Source of the DNA: Sphingopyxis sp. RIFCSPHIGHO2_12_FULL_65_19
GTDB taxonomy: Bacteria; Pseudomonadota; Alphaproteobacteria; Sphingomonadales; Sphingomonadaceae
Assembly (NCBI RefSeq): GCF_001830555.1
Contig: NZ_MIAM01000008.1
Location: 18,402 to 53,713 of the forward strand
Reading direction: 5' to 3'
DNA: 35,312 nt
Of this stretch, positions 1 through 7,536 are shown in pieces (within the stretch, counting starts at the first letter, position 1; every line of letters starts with the position of its first letter). The position numbers and the translations under genes were made by a program. Under the pieces are notes generated by a model. That model saw only the letters and a program-made list of their open reading frames with translations. It was not told where the DNA came from and ran no database searches.

Positions 1-1
1 G

Positions 2-1825
2 GCGCTGAAGCGCGCCCGCGAAAAGGAAAAACGTTCGCATACCGCCTCGTCGGGGCCGCGTGAGAAGCAGGTCCGCGAAGTCGTCGTGCCCGAAAGCATC
101 ACGGTGCAGGAACTCGCCAACCGCATGGCCGAAAAGGGCAGCGACCTGGTCAAGGCGCTGTTCAAGATGGGCAGTCCGGTCACGATCAACCAGGCGATCG
201 ATCAAGATACCGCCGAACTGCTCGTCACCGAGTTCGGGCACGAGATCAAGCGTGTCAGCGAAGGCGATATCGACATCCGCCACGACGAGGATGTCGACGA
301 CGCCGCGCAGCTCAAGCCGCGTGCGCCGGTCGTCACGATCATGGGCCATGTCGATCATGGCAAGACCAGCCTGCTCGACGCGCTGCGCGGCGCGAATGTG
401 CAGGCGGGCGAAGCCGGCGGCATTACGCAGCATATCGGCGCCTATCAGGTGAAGACCCCCGACGGCTCGCTCGTTACCTTCCTTGATACGCCGGGCCACG
501 AAGCCTTCACCGAAATGCGTCAGCGCGGTGCCAACGTCACCGACATCGTCATCCTGGTGGTGGCTGCCGACGACGGGCTGAAGCCGCAGTCGATCGAGGC
601 GATCAATCATGCGAAGGCGGCGGGCGTCCCGATCATCGTCGCGATCAACAAGGTCGACAAGGAAGGCGCCAATCCGCAGCGCGTCCGCGAACGCCTGCTC
701 GAACATGAGCTGGTGGTCGAGGAAATGGGCGGCGACGTGCAGAATGTCGAAGTCTCGGCGCTGAAGAAGACCGGCCTCGACAAGCTGCTCGACGCGATCG
801 CGGTGCAGGCCGAGATCATGGAGCTGAAAGCCAACCCCGACCGCGCCGCCGAAGGGACGGTGATCGAAGCGAAGCTCGACAAGGGCCGCGGCCCGGTCGC
901 CACGATCCTCGTCCGCCGCGGGACGCTGAAGGTCGGGGACATCTTTGTCTGCGGCGCCGAAAGCGGCCGCGTGCGTGCGCTGGTCGACGATCATGGCAAG
1001 CAGATCAAGGAAGCCGGTCCGTCGATGCCGGTCGAGGTCCTCGGCCTCGGCGGCGTCCCGATGGCGGGCGATACGCTGACCGTCGTCGAGAATGAGGCGC
1101 GCGCCCGCGAGGTCGCCGCCTATCGCCAGGAACAGGCGACGCGCAAGCGCACCGTGCAGGCGCCGGTCAGTCTGGAAGGCATGTTCGAGGCACTGGCCGA
1201 CAAGGCGAACGTCATCCAGTATCCGGTGGTCATCAAGGGCGATGTCCAGGGCAGCGTCGAGGCGATCGTCAATGCGCTGAACAAGATATCGACCGACGAG
1301 ATCAAGGTCCGCGTGCTCCAGGCGGGCGCCGGCGCGATCACCGAAGGCGATGTGACGCTCGCGGCGGCGACGGGAGCCCCGATCATCGGCTTCAACGTCC
1401 GCCCCAACGCCAAGGCGCGCGATATCGCAAAGCGCGAAAAGGTGCGCTTCATGTATCATGACGTCATCTATCACCTGACCGACGAGGTCCGGAAGGAAAT
1501 GGCGGGCGAACTGGGGCCCGAGCGGATCGAAAATGTCGTCGGGCGCGCCGAGGTCAAGGATGTCTTCCCCGCCGGCAAGCGCGACAAGGCCGCAGGCCTG
1601 CTCGTGCTCGAAGGCGTCATCCGCAAGGGGCTGCACGCACGCCTCACGCGCGACGACGTCATCGTTTCGGCGACGACGATCTCGTCGCTGCGCCGTTTCA
1701 AGGACGATGTCGCCGAAGTGCGCGCCGGCCTGGAGTGCGGCGTCGTGCTGGCGGATACGAACGACATCAAGGCGGGCGACCACCTCGAAGTCTTTGAAGT
1801 CGAACTGCGCGAACGGACGCTGTAA
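2..1825 (+). CDS. infB: Translation initiation factor IF-2 (5' end outside window)
   Basis: IF-2 is the GTPase that brings initiator fMet-tRNA to the 30S subunit and promotes 50S joining. The reading frame is open to the left edge, so the N-terminus is missing; the GTG at 86 is not the true start. Visible in order: a charged linker, the IF2 N-terminal domain ([14 protein letters not shown]), then the G domain with G1 [10 protein letters not shown]3 DTPGHEAF, G4 NKVD and G5 SALK, followed by the beta-barrel domains and the C-terminal tRNA-binding domain ending ELRERTL. It is the first gene of a plus-strand group with a DUF1697 gene and rbfA, the usual nusA-infB-rbfA arrangement. Identification is secure. 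Confidence 0.98.
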   Translation, partial: ALKRAREKEKRSHTASSGPREKQVREVVVPESITVQELANRMAEKGSDLVKALFKMGSPVTINQAIDQDTAELLVTEFGHEIKRVSEGDIDIRHDEDVDDAAQLKPRAPVVTIMGHVDHGKTSLLDALRGANVQAGEAGGITQHIGAYQVKTPDGSLVTFLDTPGHEAFTEMRQRGANVTDIVILVVAADDGLKPQSIEAINHAKAAGVPIIVAINKVDKEGANPQRVRERLLEHELVVEEMGGDVQNVEVSALKKTGLDKLLDAIAVQAEIMELKANPDRAAEGTVIEAKLDKGRGPVATILVRRGTLKVGDIFVCGAESGRVRALVDDHGKQIKEAGPSMPVEVLGLGGVPMAGDTLTVVENEARAREVAAYRQEQATRKRTVQAPVSLEGMFEALADKANVIQYPVVIKGDVQGSVEAIVNALNKISTDEIKVRVLQAGAGAITEGDVTLAAATGAPIIGFNVRPNAKARDIAKREKVRFMYHDVIYHLTDEVRKEMAGELGPERIENVVGRAEVKDVFPAGKRDKAAGLLVLEGVIRKGLHARLTRDDVIVSATTISSLRRFKDDVAEVRAGLECGVVLADTNDIKAGDHLEVFEVELRERTL

Positions 1826-1861
1826 CCGGCGTCCGCTTCGCAGGGCGGTGGAGGCCACGCT

Positions 1862-2419
1862 ATGGCTCGCTATGTGGCGCTGTTCGGCAGCATCAATGTC
1901 GGCGGTAACCGGCTGACGATGGCCGACCTGCGCGCCGCGTTCGAGGCCGAGGGGTTCCGCGATGTCGAAACTGTCGTTGCCAGCGGCAACGTCATCTTTT
2001 CCTACCCCACGCGCCCGACGCGCGGGCTGGAGGAAAAGCTAACGCTGATGGTCGACGATCGGTTCGACATGACCGCCGCGGCGCTGGTGCGGAGCCGGGA
2101 CGAGCTGGCGGCCGCGATTGCCGACAATCCGTTCGCGGGCACGAACGAAGATCGGTTCGTCCACACGATGTTCCTCGACGGCCAGCCGACCGCGGCACAG
2201 TTCGACGCGCTGGCCGCCGACAAGTGGATCAGGCCGAACGAACGCATCGCGCTCGGCGACCGCGCGCTCTATGTCGACTATGGCGACGGTGCGGGCGACA
2301 GCAAACTGACCGCGCGGATGATCGAACGCCGGTTGGAGTGCAAGGGCACGGCGCGCAACATGCGGTCGATCGCCCGGATCGTCGACAAGCTCGACCAGTT
2401 GGAGAAAACACGCCCATGA
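1862..2419 (+). CDS. DUF1697 family protein
   Basis: A 185-residue protein beginning [20 protein letters not shown], the typical opening of the DUF1697 family (small cytosolic proteins of unknown function), followed by the family-like segment [15 protein letters not shown]-like stretch (ggtggagg) lies about 8 nt before the ATG. It starts 36 nt after infB and its TGA overlaps the rbfA ATG (ATGA at 2416-2419), so it is probably co-transcribed and translationally coupled with rbfA. No enzymatic motif is recognisable. The placement between infB and rbfA is a context clue only; no role in translation can be claimed. Confidence 0.85.
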   Translation: MARYVALFGSINVGGNRLTMADLRAAFEAEGFRDVETVVASGNVIFSYPTRPTRGLEEKLTLMVDDRFDMTAAALVRSRDELAAAIADNPFAGTNEDRFVHTMFLDGQPTAAQFDALAADKWIRPNERIALGDRALYVDYGDGAGDSKLTARMIERRLECKGTARNMRSIARIVDKLDQLEKTRP

Positions 2420-2829
2420 AGACCGAAAAGGACCGGAAAAAGGACAACGGCCCCTCGGTGCGCGTGCTGCGCGTTGGCGAACAGGTGCGCCATATCCTCT
2501 CTGAAATCCTCGCGCGCGGCGACGTTCACGACGACCAGTTGGCGAAGCAGCCGGTGAGCATCACCGAAGTGCGTATGTCGCCGGACCTGCGCCACGCGAC
2601 GGTGTTCGTGAAATCGCTGCTCGGCAAGGATGAGGAAGCGGTGCTCAAGGCGCTGCGCACCAACACCGCCTGGCTGCAAAAGAGCGTCGCCGAAAAGATG
2701 AGCATGAAATATGCCGCAAAGCTGAAATTCCTCGCCGACGAAAGCTTTGACGAGGCAAGCCATATCGACAAATTGCTGCGCGATCCGAAGGTGGCGCGGG
2801 ATTTGGAGGGTGGCGAGGGCGAAGCCTGA
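2416..2829 (+). CDS. rbfA: Ribosome-binding factor A
   Basis: RbfA is a KH-like protein that binds the 30S subunit during maturation of the 16S rRNA 5' end and is needed in the cold. The 137-residue product has the expected order: [17 protein letters not shown] near the N-terminus, then [20 protein letters not shown] and the helix [26 protein letters not shown] (split here only by description), ending with the LLRD segment. The ATG at 2416 is chosen because it begins at conserved sequence and overlaps the upstream stop; the longer open frame from 2224 is antisense-like shadow of DUF1697. A short hairpin repeat follows the stop. Confidence 0.95.
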   Translation: MKTEKDRKKDNGPSVRVLRVGEQVRHILSEILARGDVHDDQLAKQPVSITEVRMSPDLRHATVFVKSLLGKDEEAVLKALRTNTAWLQKSVAEKMSMKYAAKLKFLADESFDEASHIDKLLRDPKVARDLEGGEGEA

Positions 2830-2848
2830 GGCTGGCCCAACAGATTTC

Positions 2849-2876
2849 CGTCATCCCGGCCTTCGCGGGGACGACG
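2849..2876. repeat. Single-hairpin copy of the CGTCATCCCGGC palindromic repeat
   Basis: CGTCATCCCGGC then cttc then GCGGGGACGACGG forms an imperfect hairpin in the 59-bp gap between the convergent rbfA and acyltransferase genes. It matches one arm of the longer elements at 21896 and 31015. Its position suggests it could serve as a two-way transcription end, but there is no T-tract. Confidence 0.7.
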
Positions 2877-2888
2877 GTGTGAAGAAGT

Positions 2889-4310
2889 CTATCTCTTCGC
2901 CTTGATCCCCGCCGCCGCTTCCAGCTCGACCAGCGCCTCTTCCAGATAGTCGATCATCCGCTGCGCGTGCGGCACGCTGCGGCGACACGCCGTGATGCCG
3001 AAGTCGATATTCTTGTTGTTCGACACCTGCGTGATGTTCATCGCCATGCCGTCCACCGGAATGGACGCAGGATACATGCCGTCCAGCCGCGCGCCGTTCC
3101 AGTACATCTGCTCGCGCGGGCCGGGGACGTTCGAGATCGTCACCGAATATGCGGGAAATTTGTCGGCGGTGCGCGTCAGCGCGGTCAGCATCATCGGGAA
3201 GCTGGTGATGGCGGTATAGAGCTGGATCTGTGCCGCGGTCATCGCCCGCAGCTGCGCTTTCGCCGAATTCATCGATTCCTGGATCATCGCCATCCGCGTC
3301 GCCGGGTCGTCGATATGCGTCGCCAGATTGGCGGTCACCGACGCAACCGAATTGCCCGAATCGACGTCATCCTTGGGTCGGATCGATACCGGCGCCATGG
3401 CTTTCAACGGCTTGTCTGGCAGTTCGTTCAGCGATTGCAGATATTTGCGCATCGCCCCCGCGCACATGCCCAGCACCGCGTCGTTGATCGTCCCGTCATA
3501 GGCCTTGCCCATCGCGCGCACGCGCTCCAACGACCAGCTTTGCGCGACGAAGCGCCGCGCGCCGGTGATATTGCGGTTGAAACTGGTGCGCGGCACGCCC
3601 GCAAAGGGGGTGCTCAGGCCGTCGCCGCCGATCCCGAACATCGCCGCCAGATACTGGTTCATCGCCTTGGTCACCCCGACGCTGTTTCCCCACTGCTCTT
3701 TCAGGAAATCACCGATCGCCTTGATGTCGGTCAGGTTTGGGCGCGACGGCTTTTTCGGCGTCGGGAACTGGCGTTTATAGGCTTCATAGGCTTCGACCGA
3801 CAGCGGCGAGAAGGCCCGCCGCTCGTCCGGGTCGGCGGACAGCATCGAATTATAGAAATGGATGCTCGCCGCGCCGTCCATCAACGCATGATGCACCTTC
3901 TTGAACGTCGCGATCTGCCGGTTCGGCAGGCCCGATATCAGCGTGATTTCCCACAAGGGGCGGGTGCGGTCGAGCAGGCCCGAATGGAGCCGCGAGGCGA
4001 GCTCGAACATTTCGCGATAGCGTCCCGGCTTGGGCAGCGCCGCGGCGCGGACGTGATAGTGCATGTCGATGTCGCGGTCGGGTTCCAGCCGGATCGGGCC
4101 ATATTGGCCGAATGGCGTCAGTTTCAGCACTTCGCTGAACGGCCGCCGAAGCCCCTCGGATTGCCGGAGCAGCGCGAGCTGTTCGTTCAGCCACTCCGTT
4201 TCGTCGACCTTGTCGGGAAGCGTGTAAAGATTGATGCCGCCGATGTGCATCGGGGTTTCGCGGCTTTCCCCCCACAGGAACATCGCGTCGGTCACCGGCA
4301 TCAGTCGCAT
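2889..4310 (-). CDS. Wax ester synthase / diacylglycerol acyltransferase (WS/DGAT) family
   Basis: This family joins an acyl-CoA to a long-chain alcohol or diacylglycerol, making storage wax esters or triacylglycerol, at the membrane or lipid droplet surface. The 473-residue product carries the catalytic HHxxxDG motif as HHALMDG (residues 140-146), the N-terminal signature MPVTDAMFLWGESRETPMHIGG, (described by its D8 and H22 neighbourhood), and a C-terminal half with SNVPGPRE typical of the WS/DGAT C-terminal domain. I choose the ATG at 4310 because GGGGAGAG lies just upstream; an in-frame GTG at 4325 would place that ribosome site inside the gene. It stands alone on the minus strand, convergent with rbfA. 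Substrate preference cannot be read from sequence. Confidence 0.9.
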   Translation of the reverse strand: MRLMPVTDAMFLWGESRETPMHIGGINLYTLPDKVDETEWLNEQLALLRQSEGLRRPFSEVLKLTPFGQYGPIRLEPDRDIDMHYHVRAAALPKPGRYREMFELASRLHSGLLDRTRPLWEITLISGLPNRQIATFKKVHHALMDGAASIHFYNSMLSADPDERRAFSPLSVEAYEAYKRQFPTPKKPSRPNLTDIKAIGDFLKEQWGNSVGVTKAMNQYLAAMFGIGGDGLSTPFAGVPRTSFNRNITGARRFVAQSWSLERVRAMGKAYDGTINDAVLGMCAGAMRKYLQSLNELPDKPLKAMAPVSIRPKDDVDSGNSVASVTANLATHIDDPATRMAMIQESMNSAKAQLRAMTAAQIQLYTAITSFPMMLTALTRTADKFPAYSVTISNVPGPREQMYWNGARLDGMYPASIPVDGMAMNITQVSNNKNIDFGITACRRSVPHAQRMIDYLEEALVELEAAAGIKAKR

Positions 4311-4330
4311 CGCAGCTCTCCCCACTGTTT

Positions 4331-4379
4331 ATGCTGCATCTTTTGGTGCGCAGCATGACAGCGGCGGGGGGGGAGTCAA
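4331..4379 (-). promoter_or_regulatory. Putative promoter/operator of the WS/DGAT gene
   Basis: On the minus strand a TTGACT hexamer (4374-4379) could be the -35 box. Downstream of it lie an 8-nt C tract (4366-4373) and a perfect inverted repeat ATGCTGC (4331-4337) / GCAGCAT (4350-4356) that would overlap the -10 and start region. No good -10 hexamer is visible, so the promoter call is weak; the inverted repeat itself is plain. Confidence 0.35.
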
Positions 4380-4433
4380 GCCGCGGCCCAATTCGACGGT
4401 GACGAGGGTCGACAGGCAGGTTATCGCGCGGAC

Positions 4434-5036
4434 ATGGCAAAGCTCTATTTCTATTACGCCAGCATGAATGCCGGCAAGTCGACCACGCTGCTTCAGGCGG
4501 ATTTCAACTATCGCGAGCGCGGCATGGAAACGATGCTGTGGACCGCCGCGCTCGACGATCGTTACGGCGCGGGCCAGGTGACCAGCCGGATCGGGCTGAT
4601 CGCCGACGCGCATAAGTTCGATCCCGACAGCGACATGTTCGCCGCCGTGACCGCCGAGCATCGCGAACGCCCGCTCGCCTGCGTGCTCGTCGACGAAGCG
4701 CAGTTCCTGACGCGGGCGCAGGTGCTGGACTTGGCACGGCTTGCCGACGAGGCGGGCATCCCAGTGCTCTGCTATGGCCTGCGCACCGACTTTTCGGCCG
4801 AGCTGTTTCCGGGTTCCGCCGCCTTGCTCGGCATCGCCGACGCGCTGGTTGAGCTCAAAGCCGTGTGCGAATGCGGGCGAAAGGCAACAATGAACCTGCG
4901 CGTCGACGAACAGGGCCGCGCGGTGGTCGAGGGCGCGCAGACCGAAATCGGCGGCAACGATCGCTATGTCGCAATGTGCCGCCGCCACTTCATGGCGAAG
5001 CGGCGCGAAGCCGCGGACGCGCGCGCCGATGCTTGA
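4434..5036 (+). CDS. tdk: Thymidine kinase (type II)
   Basis: Phosphorylates thymidine to dTMP in the salvage pathway. The 200-residue product has the P-loop SMNAGKST (residues 10-17), the VDEAQF segment with the likely catalytic Glu88, the lasso-type region, and paired cysteines CECG and a later CRRH that fit the structural zinc site of type II enzymes. Length matches the family. There is no strong ribosome-binding site; a TTATCG hexamer lies 7 nt upstream of the ATG, which may point to a leaderless transcript. Its last 8 nt overlap the next gene. Confidence 0.95.
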   Translation: MAKLYFYYASMNAGKSTTLLQADFNYRERGMETMLWTAALDDRYGAGQVTSRIGLIADAHKFDPDSDMFAAVTAEHRERPLACVLVDEAQFLTRAQVLDLARLADEAGIPVLCYGLRTDFSAELFPGSAALLGIADALVELKAVCECGRKATMNLRVDEQGRAVVEGAQTEIGGNDRYVAMCRRHFMAKRREAADARADA

Positions 5037-5571
5037 TCGGCTCTACGTCGACCTCGCCGATGGCGATCTGAAGCTCGTCAGGCTGAGCGCGGCGCACCGC
5101 GAGGCGCTGCGCGCCGTCTGCGCCGCCGACGCCGATATCTGGACGATCTATTCGTCGAGCTTTGGCCCCGATCATTTCGACACCAGCTTCGCCGCGCTGA
5201 TCGGCGGGGGCGGCCGCATGCCTTATGCGATCCTGGCCGGCGACCGCCTGGTCGGCATGACCGCGTGGCTGCGTCCCGACGTGTCGGCGCAGACGGTCGA
5301 GGTCGGGAACAGCTTCATCGACCCCGCCGTCCGCGGGACAGGGTTGAACGACCGGGTGAAGCGGCTGATGCTCGATCATGCCTTTGCGGTCGGGGTCCGC
5401 CGCATCGAGTTTCGCATCGACGAACGCAACGGGCGCAGCCAGGCGGCGGTCGCCAAGCTGGGGTGCACAAAGGAGGGCGTCCTGCGGTCGGAGCGGATCA
5501 CTTGGACCGGCCATGTCCGTGATACCGGGCTCTGGTCGCTGCTCGCGGACGAGTGGGCCGCGCGTTCGTAG
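5029..5571 (+). CDS. GNAT-family N-acetyltransferase (RimJ/RimL-like)
   Basis: A 180-residue protein resembling the Acetyltransf_3 branch, which acetylates protein N-termini or small amines using acetyl-CoA. The pattern [20 protein letters not shown] matches motif A of that branch, followed by [19 protein letters not shown] and a C-terminal LWSLLADEW. The start at 5029 gives a product beginning [19 protein letters not shown], normal for the family, and overlaps tdk by 8 nt, implying translational coupling. The substrate is unknown; linkage to tdk gives no clear hint. Confidence 0.85.
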   Translation: MLDRLYVDLADGDLKLVRLSAAHREALRAVCAADADIWTIYSSSFGPDHFDTSFAALIGGGGRMPYAILAGDRLVGMTAWLRPDVSAQTVEVGNSFIDPAVRGTGLNDRVKRLMLDHAFAVGVRRIEFRIDERNGRSQAAVAKLGCTKEGVLRSERITWTGHVRDTGLWSLLADEWAARS

Positions 5572-5637
5572 GTTTTTTTGCCTCTACGCGTGGTTGGGTC
5601 AGCATGGGTTCAGCCGCGCCGGTCTATCCGATTCGCA

Positions 5638-6060
5638 ATGAAATCGAATCTCGCACTCTCCCTGGCCGCCATGCTGCTTCCCCTTTCTGCGGCGGCGGCC
5701 ATCGAGCCTGCTTCCCAGGCATCGACTGACGAACCCCGCGCGCTCGGCGTCGAATCGAGCATTGTCTTTCCCAGCGACAGCTCGATCCGCAACTGGAAGG
5801 CCGACGGCAATCGCGGCATCTGGATTCAGGATCGCCGCCGCGACTGGTATTATGGCACATTCGCCGGCTATTGCCGCGACGTCGATTTCGCCCAGGCGAT
5901 CGGTGTCGAAACGCGCGGCGCCGGGCGGCTCGACCGTTTTTCCTCGATCATCGTGCGCGGCGAAAGCTGCCCGCTGACCTCGTTCGTCACGTCCGACGGG
6001 CCGCCGTCCAGGAAGGACAGGGCCGCGGCGAAAAAGGCCGAAGCGTCGGCCGAAAATTGA
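5638..6060 (+). CDS. Small secreted protein, DUF6491-like
   Basis: A 140-residue protein with a signal peptide (MKSNLALSLAAMLLPLSAAAA) and a mature part containing WIQDRRRDWYYGTFAGYC and LDRFSSIIVRGESCPL, which look like the DUF6491 family of sphingomonad and xanthomonad exported proteins; this assignment is from memory of the pattern. Two cysteines (in AGYC and ESCPL) could form a disulfide. The tail is lysine/alanine-rich. The ATG at 5638 is preferred to that at 5578 because it begins the signal peptide. No function is known to me. Confidence 0.7.
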   Translation: MKSNLALSLAAMLLPLSAAAAIEPASQASTDEPRALGVESSIVFPSDSSIRNWKADGNRGIWIQDRRRDWYYGTFAGYCRDVDFAQAIGVETRGAGRLDRFSSIIVRGESCPLTSFVTSDGPPSRKDRAAAKKAEASAEN

Positions 6061-6091
6061 CAGTCCTGCCTCCGGGCCATAGCGGCGCTGA

Positions 6092-7048
6092 ATGAACGGC
6101 TGGATCATTCTCGACAAACCCGTGGGACTCGGTTCGACGCAGGCAGTCGGCGCGGTGAAGCGCGTGTGCCGTGAGGCGGGGCTGGGCAAGGTCAAGGTCG
6201 GCCATGGCGGGACGCTCGATCCGCTGGCGTCGGGGGTGTTGCCCATCGCGCTGGGCGAGGCGACGAAATTGTGCGGACGAATGCTCGATGCGAGCAAGAT
6301 TTACGACTTTACCGTGACGTTCGGGACCGAGACCGCCGGGCTCGATGCCGAAGGGGAGGTTGTCGCGACGAGCGGTGTGCGGCCGACGCTGGCGGACGTT
6401 AAAGCGGTGCTGCCGCGTTTCACCGGAGCGATCGAACAAGTGCCGCCCGCTTACTCGGCGATCAAGATCGACGGGCAACGCGCCTATGACCGGGCGCGCA
6501 AGGGCGAAGAGGTCGAGATGAAGGCGCGAGCGGTGACGATCCACTCGCTTCGTCATGCCGGACTTGATCCGGCATCCATGCCAGAGTCCGATGAATGGAC
6601 CCCGGATCAAGTCCGGGGTGACGAAAGGGGGGAAGGGCGGCTTGAATCCATCACCCTCACCGCGCATGTCTCGAAAGGCACCTATATCCGCAGCCTCGCG
6701 CGCGACATCGCACATGCCGTCGGCACCGTCGGCCATGTCACGATGCTCCGCCGCACCAGGGCGGGGCCATTCGGCCTCGAACAGGCGATTTCGCTGGACA
6801 AATTGAACGCGTTCGGCCAAGGGGCCGCGCAATCAGAAGTATTTCTGCCGCTTGAGGCAGGGCTGGTCGACATCCCGGCTCTGAACCTTTCCCCGGAAGC
6901 GGTAGGGGCGATCCGTCAGGGTCGCGTCTGGACCGGGTGTAGCACGGATGACGGGCTCTATTGGGGAAGGGACAGCGAACAGCGTCCCGTCGCCCTGATC
7001 GAGGTTTTGGCGGGAACGCTGAAGGTCGTCCGGGGCTTCAATCTGTAA
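6092..7048 (+). CDS. truB: tRNA pseudouridine(55) synthase, with an in-frame repeat insertion
   Basis: TruB makes pseudouridine 55 in the T-loop of tRNAs. The 318-residue product has the active-site block [14 protein letters not shown] with catalytic Asp43, then [23 protein letters not shown] and the [12 protein letters not shown] motif, and a C-terminal PUA-like region. Between HSL (residue 153) and the [14 protein letters not shown] strand, residues about 154-178 (RHAGLDPAS...TPDQVRGD) are encoded by a palindromic repeat and are not part of the family core. In other TruB proteins this site is a short loop between strands, so the enzyme may tolerate it. It is followed 26 nt later by rpsO. 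Confidence 0.95.
   Translation: MNGWIILDKPVGLGSTQAVGAVKRVCREAGLGKVKVGHGGTLDPLASGVLPIALGEATKLCGRMLDASKIYDFTVTFGTETAGLDAEGEVVATSGVRPTLADVKAVLPRFTGAIEQVPPAYSAIKIDGQRAYDRARKGEEVEMKARAVTIHSLRHAGLDPASMPESDEWTPDQVRGDERGEGRLESITLTAHVSKGTYIRSLARDIAHAVGTVGHVTMLRRTRAGPFGLEQAISLDKLNAFGQGAAQSEVFLPLEAGLVDIPALNLSPEAVGAIRQGRVWTGCSTDDGLYWGRDSEQRPVALIEVLAGTLKVVRGFNL
6551..6623. repeat. Palindromic repeat element inside truB
   Basis: The left arm CGTCATGCCGGACTTGATCC (6551-6570, continuing GGCATCC) and the right arm GGACCCCGGATCAAGTCCGG (6597-6616, continuing GGTGACG) are inverted copies with a few mismatches, separated by about 19 nt. It has the same CGTCA...TGACG ends as the intergenic elements at 21896 and 31015 but a different core (ACTTGATC in place of CGAAGG). 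It stays open in the truB frame. Confidence 0.9.
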
Positions 7049-7074
7049 GCAAGGATGTTCGAGGAAAAGAGTTT

Positions 7075-7344
7075 ATGTCGATTACCGCCGAGCGCAAAGC
7101 CGAAGTCATCAAGGACAATGCCCGCGAAAAGGGTGATACCGGATCGCCGGAAGTCCAGGTTGCGATCCTGACCGACCGCATCAACAACCTGACCGATCAC
7201 TTCAAGGCGAATCACAAGGACAACCACAGCCGCCGCGGCCTTCTGATGATGGTCAACAAGCGCCGTAGCCTCCTCGACTATCTGAAAAAGAAGGACGAGG
7301 CCCGCTATTCGGCACTGATCGCGAAGCTGGGTCTCCGCAAATAA
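7075..7344 (+). CDS. rpsO: 30S ribosomal protein S15
   Basis: S15 is a primary 16S rRNA-binding protein of the small-subunit platform. The 89-residue product is full length for the family and shows the standard sequence: [35 protein letters not shown] and [24 protein letters not shown] at the end. The ATG at 7075 has GAGGAAAAG upstream. It lies 26 nt after truB and is followed by a strong hairpin and then pnp, the conserved truB-rpsO-pnp order. S15 often represses its own mRNA in other bacteria; no specific site is evident here. Confidence 0.98.
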   Translation: MSITAERKAEVIKDNAREKGDTGSPEVQVAILTDRINNLTDHFKANHKDNHSRRGLLMMVNKRRSLLDYLKKKDEARYSALIAKLGLRK

Positions 7345-7353
7345 GAATTTCTG

Positions 7354-7377
7354 GCGGCCCCGGTTTTCCGGGGCCGC
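7354..7377 (+). terminator. Strong hairpin after rpsO without a T-tract
   Basis: GCGGCCCCGG / CCGGGGCCGC form a perfect 10-bp stem with a TTTT loop, starting 10 nt after the rpsO stop. The next bases are tgtcatatt, so this is not a canonical intrinsic terminator. It may be an RNase processing site, a 3' stabiliser of rpsO mRNA, or a partial terminator between rpsO and pnp. Confidence 0.6.
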
Positions 7378-7536
7378 TGTCATATTGGCTCCGCGCAAAA
7401 TGCCGGACCACAGGGCCGCTCCCGCATTCGGCGGGGCCGCCATCGGGGCAGACAGACGCCCTAGACCGCCCCGGGCCGGATTGCCCGGAATCAGAGGCCC
7501 CGCCCGGCATAGGGCCCGGCGGGCGAAGGAAACCAC

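Noticed and set aside
2967-4358. A 463-codon plus-strand frame opposite the WS/DGAT gene.
   Set aside because: His/Arg-rich shadow with no family features; the opposite strand has the HHALMDG motif and a good ribosome site.
5571-5580. Run of seven T after the GNAT gene considered as a terminator.
   Set aside because: No stable hairpin precedes it; the run may still weaken transcription, but I cannot support a terminator call.
7253-7510. An 85-codon minus-strand frame in the rpsO-pnp gap.
   Set aside because: Overlaps the rpsO end and hairpin, is low-complexity, and has no clear ribosome site.
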